A DNA stretch of 64,000 nt from Taklimakanibacter albus (lineage in GTDB: Bacteria > Pseudomonadota > Alphaproteobacteria > Rhizobiales > Aestuariivirgaceae). Every line of letters starts with the position of its first letter. The first letter of the stretch is position 1. The notes under the pieces were generated by a model that searched no databases, was not told the DNA's origin, and was given only the letters and a program-made list of their open reading frames with translations. The stretch covers positions 788,390 through 852,389 of the forward strand of contig NZ_JAENHL010000008.1 of assembly GCF_016595235.1 (NCBI RefSeq), read 5' to 3'. Below are positions 34,059 through 42,958 of the stretch, in pieces. A program made the position numbers and the translations under genes.

Positions 34059-35225
34059 CTACGCCGTCTCGTTACACAACCGCTTCAGCAGATCCTCGCA
34101 GCGGCTGAGCTGGTCGAGCGTCACGAACTCATCGGGTTTGTGCGCCACGGCGATGTCGCCAGGGCCGCAGATGACGGTCGGCACGCCGAGGCCGTTGTGG
34201 AAATGCCCGGCCTCGGTGCCGTAAGCGACCTTGGCGAGACGGTTCGAGCCGAGGAGCTTCACCATGCGCCGCACCGCCGGCGCGTCGCCGGGGATGAAAT
34301 GGCCCGGATAGTCATAGACCTGCTCGAAGCTGATATCGGCGCCCTTGTGGATGGCGCGCATCGCCGGCAGCAGAGCGTCGGCCATCGCCTTCACCCGGGC
34401 GAAGACCTCTTCGGGATCCTGACCCGACAAAAGGCGGTATTCGAACGTGAAGCTGCAATGATGCGGCACGATATTCATGCCGGTGCCGCCCTCGATCAGG
34501 CCGGTATTGATCGTCGCATGCGGCAGGTCGAAATCGTCATCGCGCACACCGCGCGCGAATTCCCGGGCGATCTCGGCAATGCCGGCAATGAGGCGCGCCG
34601 CGGTTTCGATGGCATTGACGGCGCGCGGTGCCAGACTCGAATGCGCCTCGAGGCCGGTGACCAAACAACGATAGGCGCGGCCGCTCTTATGGGCGATGAC
34701 GAGCTCCATGCCGGTCGGCTCGCCGACCAGGCACATATCCGCCGCGAAGCCACGCGCTTTCAGGTCGTCGATGAGCTCGAGCACGCCGGTGCAGCCGACC
34801 TCCTCGTCATAAGAGAAGGCGATATGGACCGGCTTGGCGCGGGACTTGGCGACGAGGTCCGGCACCACCGCGAGCACGCAGGCGAGAAAGCCTTTCATAT
34901 CGGCACTGCCGCGGCCGAAAAGCCTGCCGCCGCGCTCGGCGAGCACGAAAGGATCGCTCGACCAGTCCTGGTCGTCGACAGGCACGCAATCGGTGTGGCC
35001 GGAGAGGATGAGGCCGCCCGGCGCATCGGGCCCGATGGTGGCGAAGAGATTGACCTTGCCCGGATCGGCGCCGCCGACGCGGCGCGCCCGCACGCCGTGG
35101 CGCGCCAGATACTCTTCGACATAGTCGATGAGCGGCAGGTTGGAATTGCGGCTGGTCGTGTCGAAGGAAACCAGGCGCTCGAGAATAGAACGGCTCTGCG
35201 GAGGCACGGAAGACGACATGGTCAT
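34059..35225 (-). CDS. argE: Acetylornithine deacetylase-like M20 amidohydrolase (ArgE)
   Basis: This 388-residue zinc hydrolase of the ArgE/DapE/M20 family starts at the ATG at 35225, overlapping the DUF1028 stop. Metal-site landmarks are ILSGHTDCVPVDDQDWSSD (first His and Asp), FGRGSADMKGFLA (bridging Asp), and AFSYDEEVGCTGVLELI with the catalytic Glu-Glu pair. A later conserved GTEAGHFHN supplies the last His. ArgE removes acetyl from N-acetylornithine; here the gene is last in a peptide-transport operon rather than with arg genes, so it may deacylate an imported N-acyl amino acid or peptide. The family call is secure, the substrate is not. Confidence 0.88.
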   Translation of the reverse strand: MTMSSSVPPQSRSILERLVSFDTTSRNSNLPLIDYVEEYLARHGVRARRVGGADPGKVNLFATIGPDAPGGLILSGHTDCVPVDDQDWSSDPFVLAERGGRLFGRGSADMKGFLACVLAVVPDLVAKSRAKPVHIAFSYDEEVGCTGVLELIDDLKARGFAADMCLVGEPTGMELVIAHKSGRAYRCLVTGLEAHSSLAPRAVNAIETAARLIAGIAEIAREFARGVRDDDFDLPHATINTGLIEGGTGMNIVPHHCSFTFEYRLLSGQDPEEVFARVKAMADALLPAMRAIHKGADISFEQVYDYPGHFIPGDAPAVRRMVKLLGSNRLAKVAYGTEAGHFHNGLGVPTVICGPGDIAVAHKPDEFVTLDQLSRCEDLLKRLCNETA

Positions 35226-35959
35226 TCGCCGCCCACCCGCTGCGGCCGGCCTTGCGGCGGCGTCATCAGCATGGCGGTGGTCTCCGCCGAGAGATGGCCG
35301 ACGCTGCTCTGGCGCGTCGAAAGACCCGTGACGAAAGGCAGGCACTGGGCACGCGCCACCTCATAGACACGGCGCAGCTCGGCAACCGGTGAGGCATGAT
35401 CGTCGACGCCCAGCTGAAGATAAGGATATTCCTCGGCATCATGCACCTTCATATAGGCCGACTGCTTGCCGCGCTTGTCGCCGCCGGCCGCCTGTCCGGC
35501 CTCCAGCACGCGCATCAGGCGCTCGGGGAGATTCAGCGCCGCGCTGTCGCGCGCGGCCTTGGCCATCTGGGCGACGGTCTCGCCGCTCACCAGCATATTG
35601 CCCTGGACGGCGAAGCCCTCGCCCACTTCATGGCCGCACCAGTCCGTGCAGTCCTTGCCGGTGAAGGCGGCGGCATTGCCTTCAGCATCGACGATGCCGA
35701 TCTGGCGCACCTCGCGGCCCGGATCCTCGGCGAGGAGCTTGTCGAGCGCCGCCTTGGCCGTCATGCCCGATTTCATCAGGGCCAGCCCGTCGATGCCGAG
35801 ATAGGGATTGACCCAGGACTGCGTCGCCACCGCGCCGATGCGCGGGGCGACGAAGGGGCACAGGCCGCCGATGGCCGGCACCGCGGTCGAGACGGCGACC
35901 CCCAGCATGCCGGTGCGCGGGCAGCGGGCGGCGATGGAGAAAGTGGCGAGCTGGATCAT
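35222..35959 (-). CDS. DUF1028 family protein (Ntn-hydrolase-like)
   Basis: This 245-residue DUF1028 protein begins MIQLATFSIAARCPRTGMLG and has the family's AVATQSWVNPYLG and FTGKDCTDWCGH segments. The family has an Ntn-hydrolase-like fold and is often found next to peptide ABC transporters and M20 or gamma-glutamyl enzymes, but its reaction is not established to my knowledge. Here it lies between the transporter ATPase and an ArgE-like deacylase, ending in an ATGA overlap with the latter. A role in processing the imported compound is likely from position. Confidence 0.85.
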   Translation of the reverse strand: MIQLATFSIAARCPRTGMLGVAVSTAVPAIGGLCPFVAPRIGAVATQSWVNPYLGIDGLALMKSGMTAKAALDKLLAEDPGREVRQIGIVDAEGNAAAFTGKDCTDWCGHEVGEGFAVQGNMLVSGETVAQMAKAARDSAALNLPERLMRVLEAGQAAGGDKRGKQSAYMKVHDAEEYPYLQLGVDDHASPVAELRRVYEVARAQCLPFVTGLSTRQSSVGHLSAETTAMLMTPPQGRPQRVGGE

Positions 35960-35977
35960 GATCGGTTTCCTTTCGGG

Positions 35978-36778
35978 TCAGGCGCTGGCCATGAAAGCGG
36001 GCGACGGCACGGCAGCCAAGAGTTCACGCGTATAGTCATGCTGTGGATCTTCGAAGATCCGGTCGGCCTCGCCCTGCTCCACCACCTCGCCCCGGCGCAT
36101 GACGGCGACCTCGTCGCTGACCTCGCGGATGACCGCGAGATTATGGCTGACGAAGATGGTGGTGAGACCGAAATCATATTTGATGTCGGCGAAGAGTTTC
36201 AGGACCTGAGCCTGAACCGAGACATCGAGCGCCGAGGTGGGCTCGTCCGCCAGCACCACGCTCGGCCCCAGGATCACTGCGCGGGCGATGGCGATGCGCT
36301 GTTTCTGGCCGCCCGACAATTGATGCGGCAGGCGGTTCTCGATCGCAGGGTCGAGGCCGACGCGGCGCAGCAGCGTGGTTATGCGCTCGCGCCGTTCCGC
36401 CGCCGAACCTATGCCATGGACTTCGAGCGGCGCCGCCAGGATGGCGCGGATGGTCTGGCGCGGGTTGAAGGACGAAGCCGGATTCTGGAAGATCGGCTGC
36501 ACCTGGCGGCGCATCGCCTTGAGCTCGCCACCGCGCAGGGACCAGATCTCGGCGCCGTTGACCAGGATGCGGCCTTCACTCGGCTGGATGAGGCGCAGCA
36601 CCATGCGCAGCAGCGTCGACTTGCCGGAGCCCGATTCCCCGACAATGCCGAGGGTACGGTTCTTCGCCACGCTGAGCGAGACATTCGACACGGCCTTGAA
36701 ACCGGGTGCCCTATTGAACAGGCCGCCTTGCCGGAAGACCTTCGACACATTCTCAATGCGCACCACCGGCTCGCTCAT
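35978..36778 (-). CDS. Peptide-type ABC transporter ATPase (DppF/OppF-like)
   Basis: This 266-residue ATPase starts at the ATG at 36778, overlapping the previous ATPase stop. Walker A is GESGSGKST, the signature is LSGGQKQRIAIARA, and Walker B is VVLADEPTSALD; the switch His lies in IFVSHNLAVI. It lacks the longer oligopeptide C-terminal extension of some OppF proteins. It forms the second nucleotide-binding subunit of a peptide/nickel-family importer with the four neighbouring genes. A longer reading frame upstream is not family sequence. Confidence 0.93.
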   Translation of the reverse strand: MSEPVVRIENVSKVFRQGGLFNRAPGFKAVSNVSLSVAKNRTLGIVGESGSGKSTLLRMVLRLIQPSEGRILVNGAEIWSLRGGELKAMRRQVQPIFQNPASSFNPRQTIRAILAAPLEVHGIGSAAERRERITTLLRRVGLDPAIENRLPHQLSGGQKQRIAIARAVILGPSVVLADEPTSALDVSVQAQVLKLFADIKYDFGLTTIFVSHNLAVIREVSDEVAVMRRGEVVEQGEADRIFEDPQHDYTRELLAAVPSPAFMASA

Positions 36779-37614
36779 CGCTTTGCACCTTTGCGGCGAT
36801 GAATGCTGGGGGTCGCCTCGAGCAGCATGCGGGTATAATCGGCCTTGGGCGCCTCGAAGATACGCTTCACCGGACCGTCCTCGACGACCTTGCCGTCCTT
36901 CATCACATAGACCCAGTCGCACAATTCGGCGACGATGCCGAGCTCATGGGTGATGAACAGGATGGCGGAGCCGCGCTCGTCGCGGATATCCCGCAGGAGC
37001 TTGAGGATGCGCGCCTGGACGGTGACGTCGAGCGCCGTCGTCGGCTCATCGGCGATGATCAGCTCGGGATCGAGCGCCAGCCCCATGGCGATCATGGCGC
37101 GCTGCTGCATGCCGCCCGAAAATTGATGCGGATAATCACGTACCCGTGTCTCGGGATCGGCGATCTTCACGGCGCGCAGCAATTCGACCACCTTGGACCA
37201 GATGGCGCCATAGGACTGCTTGCGGTGAAACTCATAAGGCTCGCCCACCTGGCGGCCGACCCGCATGGTCGGGTTGAGCGACTGCATCGCGTCCTGCGGG
37301 ATGAGGGCGATACGGTCGCCGCGCAGAGCGCGCATCTCGCTCTCGCCGATATTCACGAGGTCGCGACCGCCGAGCGCGATGGCGCCGCCGATCTTCGCGC
37401 CATGCGGCAGAAGCCGCATCGCCGAGAGCGCCGTCATGGTCTTGCCGGAGCCCGATTCGCCGATGACACCGACGATCTCTTTCGGCCACACGTCGAGGCT
37501 GACCTTGTCGACGGTGCGCAGGAGGCCGGAGCGGCGCTGGAAGTCGACGGTAAGCTCGCGGATGGCGAGTGCCGGGCGCGCCGCTCCTTGCGCATGGGGA
37601 CGATACTCTCTCAT
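36775..37614 (-). CDS. Peptide-type ABC transporter ATPase (DppD/OppD-like)
   Basis: This 279-residue ATPase has Walker A GESGSGKTM, signature FSGGMQQRAMIAMGLA, Walker B LIIADEPTTALD and switch His in LFITHELGIV. The start overlaps the permease stop as ATGA, and its own stop overlaps the next ATPase, so subunits are translationally coupled. It belongs to the OppD/DppD class, which pairs with an OppF/DppF partner. A basic C-terminus ends KGAKR. Confidence 0.93.
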   Translation of the reverse strand: MREYRPHAQGAARPALAIRELTVDFQRRSGLLRTVDKVSLDVWPKEIVGVIGESGSGKTMTALSAMRLLPHGAKIGGAIALGGRDLVNIGESEMRALRGDRIALIPQDAMQSLNPTMRVGRQVGEPYEFHRKQSYGAIWSKVVELLRAVKIADPETRVRDYPHQFSGGMQQRAMIAMGLALDPELIIADEPTTALDVTVQARILKLLRDIRDERGSAILFITHELGIVAELCDWVYVMKDGKVVEDGPVKRIFEAPKADYTRMLLEATPSIHRRKGAKR

Positions 37615-38453
37615 TCGTCCCTCAACTGCGGATCGAAAGCGTCGCGCAGGCCGTCGCCCAGCATGTTGAAGCCGAACACGGTCAGGAAGATGGCGGCCCC
37701 CGGCACGATGCTGAGCCAGGGGGCGACGCCCATGAAACCGCGGCCGGTATTGAGCATGTTGCCCCAGGATGGATCGGGCGGCTGGGCGCCCAGCCCTAGG
37801 AAGGACAGAGCGCTTTCGAGCAGCACGGCATAGGAGAAGGCGACGGCCGCCTCGACGAGCAGCGGCGCCAGGATATTGGGCAGGATCTCACGGACGAGGA
37901 TACGGGTATGGCTCATGCCGATGGCGCGCGCCTGCTCGACATATTGCTGGCGCAGCACGCTCTCGGCGGTGGCGCGCGCCAGGCGGGCAAAACCGGGTAT
38001 GAAGATGATGCCGATGGCGATCATGGCGTTGAAGATGCTGGTGCCCAGGCTCGCCATCAGCACGATGGCCAGAAGAATTGCCGGGAAGGAGAACAGGATC
38101 TCCATCAGCCGCATCAGAATGAGATCGACAATGCCACCGAAATAGGCGGCGAGCGTGCCGATGAGGGTGCCGAAGACGAGACCGACGAGAGAAGCGAGCA
38201 CCGCCACCATCATCGACAGGCGGGCGGCGTGGATGACGCGCGAAAGCACGTCGCGGCCGAGTTCGTCGGTGCCGAGCAGATGTGTTGCCGATGGCCCTTT
38301 CAGCATCTGGGCGACGTTGAGATCGAAGGGCGAATAAGGCGCCACCCAGGGCGCCAGGATCGCCAGCAGCAAAATCGTGCCGACAATAGCGCCGCCGGTG
38401 ACGACGAGGCGCCAGCGCCGCCAATTGAAGGGTTTGCGGATGGCTGTGCTCAT
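37611..38453 (-). CDS. Peptide-type ABC transporter permease (DppC-like)
   Basis: This 280-residue inner-membrane permease has about six hydrophobic segments. The N-terminal segment is followed by LLGTDELGRDVLSRVIHAARLS, the hallmark of DppC/OppC proteins. The ATPase-coupling loop lies around RQQYVEQARAIGMSHTRIL. It overlaps both neighbours by ATGA. It pairs with the DppB-like permease to form the channel. Confidence 0.94.
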   Translation of the reverse strand: MSTAIRKPFNWRRWRLVVTGGAIVGTILLLAILAPWVAPYSPFDLNVAQMLKGPSATHLLGTDELGRDVLSRVIHAARLSMMVAVLASLVGLVFGTLIGTLAAYFGGIVDLILMRLMEILFSFPAILLAIVLMASLGTSIFNAMIAIGIIFIPGFARLARATAESVLRQQYVEQARAIGMSHTRILVREILPNILAPLLVEAAVAFSYAVLLESALSFLGLGAQPPDPSWGNMLNTGRGFMGVAPWLSIVPGAAIFLTVFGFNMLGDGLRDAFDPQLRDE

Positions 38454-39466
38454 TGATGCCTCGTCACCCGGCGTGGATCGAGGCGGCCGACCACGATATC
38501 GACGATCAGATTGATGATGAGCACGACGAGCGTGATGGTGAGCGCGCTCGCCAGCAGCACCGGATAGTCGCGGTTGATGATGCCGACGAGGACGAAGGAG
38601 CCGATGCCCGGCAGCAGGAAGATATCCTCGATCACGACGACTGAGCCGAAGAGGAAGCCGAATTCCACCGCGGCGACATTCACATAAGGCGTCATCGCAT
38701 TGCGGATGGCATGGCGCATCACCACGACACCCTCCTTCGCCCCCTTGGCCCGGGCGGTGCGGATATAATCGGAGGACAGAACCTCGATCATCGCCGTGCG
38801 CATGATGCGGATGAGAAGCGCGGAGGAGACGATGCCGAGCGACAGCGCGGGCATGATCATCTGCTTCAGGTTCATGACTGGGTTGACGGTGAAGGGCGTG
38901 TAGCCGCCGGGCGGCAACAGCCTGAAATGGAGCGTCAGCACCATGACCAGCAGCGTCGCCAGCCAGAAATTGGGCACGGCGCCCAAGAGGCTCGCCAGCA
39001 GCGAGATGCCCTTGTCGGCGGCGCGCTGATGGCGCATCGCCGCGAAGGCGCCGAGCGGCAGCGCGATCAGATTGGCGATGATGAAAGCGAAGATCGCAAG
39101 CTCGAGCGTCACCGGCAAGCGGCGCAGAAGCTCAGGCCCGACATCGACGCCGTTCTGGAAGCTCTTGCCGAAATCGCCGGTGAAGGTCTTGCCCAGCCAT
39201 TCGGCATATTGGACGACGAGCGGGCGGTCGAGCCCGTGTTGCGCCTCGAAACGCGCCAAAGCCTGCGGCGTCGCGTCGATGCCGAGCGCCGAGCGTGCCG
39301 CCGAGCCCGGCACAACATTGACGGCGACGAACAGGATGCTCGACGCGACGATGAGCGTCAGCGCAAAGGCGGCAAGTCGCGAAAGGATCAGGCCGCGCAA
39401 GTCAGAGCCCCGGAGTTGGAAAGTCGCATGAGCAGCGTCGATACACCGGATTTGCGCCGAACTCAC
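38450..39466 (-). CDS. Peptide-type ABC transporter permease (DppB-like)
   Basis: This DppB/OppB-family permease has about six membrane segments. The family landmarks include GLDRPLVVQYAEWLG near residue 80 and the coupling loop SSDYIRTARAKGAKEGVVV. The start is uncertain: the reading frame opens with ATG at 39466, but the first 22 residues are not typical. A TTG at 39400, leading into LRGLILSRLAAF, would give a standard N-terminus. It follows the binding-protein gene after a repeat-filled gap of about 235 bases. Confidence 0.9.
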   Translation of the reverse strand: MSSAQIRCIDAAHATFQLRGSDLRGLILSRLAAFALTLIVASSILFVAVNVVPGSAARSALGIDATPQALARFEAQHGLDRPLVVQYAEWLGKTFTGDFGKSFQNGVDVGPELLRRLPVTLELAIFAFIIANLIALPLGAFAAMRHQRAADKGISLLASLLGAVPNFWLATLLVMVLTLHFRLLPPGGYTPFTVNPVMNLKQMIMPALSLGIVSSALLIRIMRTAMIEVLSSDYIRTARAKGAKEGVVVMRHAIRNAMTPYVNVAAVEFGFLFGSVVVIEDIFLLPGIGSFVLVGIINRDYPVLLASALTITLVVLIINLIVDIVVGRLDPRRVTRHQ

Positions 39467-39493
39467 GGATCGAATGAATCATTCTTGTGGCAA

Positions 39494-39680
39494 CTCTATC
39501 CTCGTTTTCCCTTCGCCCGTTGCGAAGCAATGGGAGAAGGTGGCCGACCTTGCTCCGCCGAAGCGAAGCCTCGGCTTCGCGAAGGCGAGAGGCCGGATGA
39601 GGGCTCTTCCTTACCGACAAAGAGCCCTCACCCGCCCTGTCGGGGACCCTCTCCCATCCTGCGGACGGGAGAGGGGAAAG
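39494..39680. repeat. GC-rich palindromic repeat cluster inside the ABC operon
   Basis: GAGGGCTCT at 39599-39607 pairs with AGAGCCCTC at 39621-39629, and CCTTCGCCC-type and CTCTCCC-type arms on both sides form further hairpins. The cluster lies between the binding-protein and first permease genes. It resembles the elements near 6.5 and 33.9 kb. Such hairpins often raise the level of the upstream binding-protein messenger relative to the permease part. Confidence 0.65.
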
Positions 39681-39701
39681 CTTGAGAGATCTCGCTTATT
39701 C

Positions 39702-41270
39702 TCACGGTTCGAGCCAGGCGTCCTTCAGCGTCTTGAGGAAGCCGGTGCGCATCGGCTTGTAGTTCTTGAGCTTGTCGGTATGCGCGGTGAGGATGAGCGA
39801 ATTGACCAGCGGCACGATCGGCATTTCCTCGAGCGACAATTTCTGCTGCTCGGCATAGGCCGCCTTGCGCGCCTCCTGGGTGGCGCCCGACTTGGCCTTG
39901 GCGAGCGCCTCGTCCATCGCCTTGCTGCAGCTCTTCTGGACGTTGATGGCCATGCCGCAGGCATAGTTGTTGGTGACGAAGTCGTCCGGATCGGCCAAGG
40001 GCGAGACCCAATACATCGATGTCATGTCGAATTTCGACGGGCCCCAGACCTCGTCCCAATAACGCGGGATTTCCATGGTCTTGATCTCGGCCTTGATGCC
40101 GATGGCGGCCAGGTTGGCCTGGATGATCGGCGCCATGGCGACCATGGCGGGGAAGGACGACGCCATGGTGATCGAGGTCGCGAAGCCGTCGGCATGCCCG
40201 GCTTCGGCGAGCAAGGCCTTGGCCTTCTCCGGATTGGCCTCCGGCGTGAAATAGTCGATGCCGGCGTAACCCCAGCTCCATTCGGGGATGACGCCGCCTT
40301 TGAAGGGCACCGCCTGGCCGAAGAAGACGCCGGCGACGATGGCGCTGCGGTCGATCGCATGCGCGATGGCCTGGCGGACTTTTGGATTATCGAGCGGCGC
40401 CACGGTGTTGTTCATCAAGAGCCAGTAATAGCGGCTGCCTTCCAAGGTCAGGCCCACCAGGCCGGGCGTGGCTGAAACCGTCTGCCAGTCCTTGGGCGGG
40501 ATCTCGTTGGAGAAGTTGATGTTGCCCGAGATCACCGCATTGGTGAGCGCGGTGATGTCGGCGATGAGATGGAATTCGAGCGCGTCGACATAGGGCTTGC
40601 CCGCCTCGTAGAAGCTCTCGTTGCGGGTGAACTTCACCATCGAGCGCGGCTCGTAGGACACGAATTTGAACGGCCCGCTGCCGACCGGCTTGGCATTGAG
40701 GTCGTGGCCGCCTTCGACCAGCTTCTTCGGCACGATCGAGGAACCGGGGAAGGCCATATAGACGAGGAACGGACCGGTGGTCTGGGTCAGCTTGAAGGTG
40801 ACGGTGTGCGGATCGACCACCACCACTTCCTTGATGGTCTCGACCTGCGAGCCATAGGAATAGCCGGTGTCCTTGGCGCGCAGACGGTCGAAGGTGAATT
40901 TGACGTCCTCGGCGGTCAGGTCCGAGCCGTCATGGAACTTCACGCCCTTGCGCAGATGGAAGGTGTATTCGAGACCGTCGGCCGACTGCTCGTATTTCTC
41001 GGCGAGGTCGGGATAAGGCACGGCGTCGGGATCGAGCGACATCAAGGTCGAATAGATCTGCTCGATCACCACATGCGACATGCCGGAAGGACCGCGGGCG
41101 GGATCGAAACCGGCCGGATCGGCGGAGAAGCCGAGCTTCAGCGTGCCGCCGCGCGTCGGGTCCTCGGCCATGGCCGGCAGAATCAACGACGGCGAGAGCG
41201 CCGCGAGCGCCAGGCCGGCGGCGCCTGACTTCAGGAATTGCCGGCGTCCGATGGTCATTTTTCTTGTCAT
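39702..41270 (-). CDS. Extracellular solute-binding protein, peptide family 5
   Basis: This 522-residue SBP_bac_5 protein (DppA/OppA class) captures a peptide or similar ligand in the periplasm. The N-terminus carries a twin-arginine signal, GRRQFLKSGAAGLALAAL, cleaved near PAMAED, so it is exported folded. Family segments are GGTLKLGFSADPAGFDPARG, EYTFHLRKGVKFHDGSDLTA and NPKVRQAIAHAIDRSAI. It is the first gene of the seven-gene operon and is divergent from an XRE-cupin regulator. The ligand cannot be told; the ArgE-like and DUF1028 genes at the operon's end hint at an N-acylated amino acid or peptide. Confidence 0.93.
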   Translation of the reverse strand: MTRKMTIGRRQFLKSGAAGLALAALSPSLILPAMAEDPTRGGTLKLGFSADPAGFDPARGPSGMSHVVIEQIYSTLMSLDPDAVPYPDLAEKYEQSADGLEYTFHLRKGVKFHDGSDLTAEDVKFTFDRLRAKDTGYSYGSQVETIKEVVVVDPHTVTFKLTQTTGPFLVYMAFPGSSIVPKKLVEGGHDLNAKPVGSGPFKFVSYEPRSMVKFTRNESFYEAGKPYVDALEFHLIADITALTNAVISGNINFSNEIPPKDWQTVSATPGLVGLTLEGSRYYWLLMNNTVAPLDNPKVRQAIAHAIDRSAIVAGVFFGQAVPFKGGVIPEWSWGYAGIDYFTPEANPEKAKALLAEAGHADGFATSITMASSFPAMVAMAPIIQANLAAIGIKAEIKTMEIPRYWDEVWGPSKFDMTSMYWVSPLADPDDFVTNNYACGMAINVQKSCSKAMDEALAKAKSGATQEARKAAYAEQQKLSLEEMPIVPLVNSLILTAHTDKLKNYKPMRTGFLKTLKDAWLEP

Positions 41271-41303
41271 TGTGAAGCCTCCCCAAAACTTGAACGGACT
41301 TGA

Positions 41304-41984
41304 ATGAACGGAAAATTTGACCCGCTGTCAATCAAAAAGGCGATTGCGGCCGGCGGGACATTCCGCCATCCTGTCTCGATGCTTGCCCATGACAACAAGA
41401 GAGACCGTATCGAGGAGCTAGGTGCCCGCATCCGCCATGCGCGTAAGCTCAAGAAGCTCACCCTCAAGCAGCTGGGTGACAAGGTCGGCTGTTCGGAGAG
41501 CCTGTTGTCGAAGATCGAGCGCAACCACATCACACCGTCGCTCTCGGTGCTGCTCGGTATCGCCGATGCGCTCGGCACGAATTATGCGGGCCTTTTCGGC
41601 GGCAAGAGCCTCGAGCCCGTCACCCTCTACAACACCGGCGAGCGGCCGGTATTGTTGCTGGGCGCCGGCGCCGGCAAGACGCCGGATGTGATGCTCGAAC
41701 GCATGGTGCCGGCGGGTGAAACACGCACCATCGACGCCAATGTGCATGTCATTCCGCCGGGCGGCGGTTCATCGGGCAGCTATTCGCATGCCGGCGAAGA
41801 AGTGGGCTATGTGGTGACGGGCTATCTCGAGCTCACCGTCGACGGCCGGGTGCATCTCTTAGGTCCCGGCGGATCGTTCTTCTTCAATTCGAGCCTGCCG
41901 CACAGCTACCGGAATGTCGGTACCGCCGAGGCCCGCGTCGTGTGGATGAATTCGCACAAAGCAAGACTGACCAAGGCTCAATAG
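41304..41984 (+). CDS. XRE-family regulator with C-terminal cupin domain
   Basis: This protein has 226 residues from the first ATG; a second ATG at 41379 would give 201, starting MLAHDNKRDRIEEL. The helix-turn-helix (about 40-95) includes LTLKQLGDKVGCSESLLSKIE. The cupin (about 140-220) has a SGSYSHAGEEVGYVVTGYLEL metal-site strand and PHSYRNVG. Such PuuR/SutR-like proteins bind a small ligand in the cupin and control a neighbouring catabolic operon. The gene is divergent from the peptide-type ABC operon, its likely target. Its stop overlaps the convergent pilus gene by seven bases. Confidence 0.88.
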   Translation: MNGKFDPLSIKKAIAAGGTFRHPVSMLAHDNKRDRIEELGARIRHARKLKKLTLKQLGDKVGCSESLLSKIERNHITPSLSVLLGIADALGTNYAGLFGGKSLEPVTLYNTGERPVLLLGAGAGKTPDVMLERMVPAGETRTIDANVHVIPPGGGSSGSYSHAGEEVGYVVTGYLELTVDGRVHLLGPGGSFFFNSSLPHSYRNVGTAEARVVWMNSHKARLTKAQ

Positions 41985-42958
41985 GTGACCGTCACCGCCA
42001 CCGTGTCATTGTAGGTGCCGGCCGGCGGCGTCGCCTGCGGCGGCACACGGCCGTAAACGGTATAATTTTGCGTCAAGCCGGTGCCGGTGCCGGTCGGCAT
42101 CGTGCCGGCGGTGTCGCCCCAACCCTGGCTGCGGCCATTGTCCCGATACAGACCGTAGACGATGAAGCTCGAACTTCGAGTCATCCGCCGCGTGGTCGGC
42201 GTGAAAGCGCCGACGCCCAGCCCGACACTGTAGCCCGTCGACAATGTGCAGGTGACGCGGACCTGGCCGGACTGGTCGATATTGCTGGATAGGAAACCGA
42301 CACTGCCGAAATTCACGCTCTGCGTGGTGACCGTGCAGTTCTTGTCGATGACCGCCCTGACGATGAAGTCGGCGGTGGTCGACTGGCTGAGCAATCCGGC
42401 GCATCCCAGAAGGCCCAGACCGATCGAGATGGTCGTGTCGGGCGAGCCGGTGAAGTTCGACTGATAGGTTCCGGGAGGTGCTGTCTGCTGGCTGCCGGCC
42501 AAACGAAAATAAACGTCACGCGAAACCGACGCCTGGTTTGTCTGAAGCAACGGCGGCACCGTCACCTGCAGCGTCATCGCCGGCACCGTGCCCAGCGCCG
42601 GGAAGGAGGCATGGCCCCACGGCACCGTACGGTTCGAATCCTGGAAAATATTGTAGTTGAGAAGATTGCCGCCGGATGCCAGCCGGCGAACACCGGAGGA
42701 TGAGCCGCCGCTGCCCTGGCCGATATTCGGGCAGATGGTGATGGTGAGAAGCGAGCCAACGAGGCCATCGAGCGAGTTTACCGTACATGTGACGGAGAGC
42801 GTTGAGGAGGCATCGACCGACCCGCCGGTCAGGATGTCGAGGCCCGAAAACACCACCGGCGACACCATGCTGGCGGTGCAGCTCAACGCCTCGGCGCGCG
42901 TCGTGGCGGAGACCCAGGTCAGCAACGCCAGAATCAGCGACAGCACGAGACGTTTCAT
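41978..42958 (-). CDS. Two-domain spore-coat-U (SCPU) protein, Csu tip-subunit-like
   Basis: This 326-residue secreted protein contains two SCPU domains. After a signal peptide ending near TRAEA, domain 1 starts around LSCTASMVSPVVF and domain 2 around VIDKNCTVTTQSVNFGSVGF. Each contains two or more Cys and ends in a strand like YTVYGRVPPQATPPAGTYNDT. In Csu pili the last-encoded two-domain subunit (CsuE) caps the fibre as tip adhesin. I start at the ATG at 42958, overlapping the usher stop (ATGA); an ATG six bases earlier is equally possible. It is the last gene of the pilus operon. Confidence 0.87.
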   Translation of the reverse strand: MKRLVLSLILALLTWVSATTRAEALSCTASMVSPVVFSGLDILTGGSVDASSTLSVTCTVNSLDGLVGSLLTITICPNIGQGSGGSSSGVRRLASGGNLLNYNIFQDSNRTVPWGHASFPALGTVPAMTLQVTVPPLLQTNQASVSRDVYFRLAGSQQTAPPGTYQSNFTGSPDTTISIGLGLLGCAGLLSQSTTADFIVRAVIDKNCTVTTQSVNFGSVGFLSSNIDQSGQVRVTCTLSTGYSVGLGVGAFTPTTRRMTRSSSFIVYGLYRDNGRSQGWGDTAGTMPTGTGTGLTQNYTVYGRVPPQATPPAGTYNDTVAVTVTY

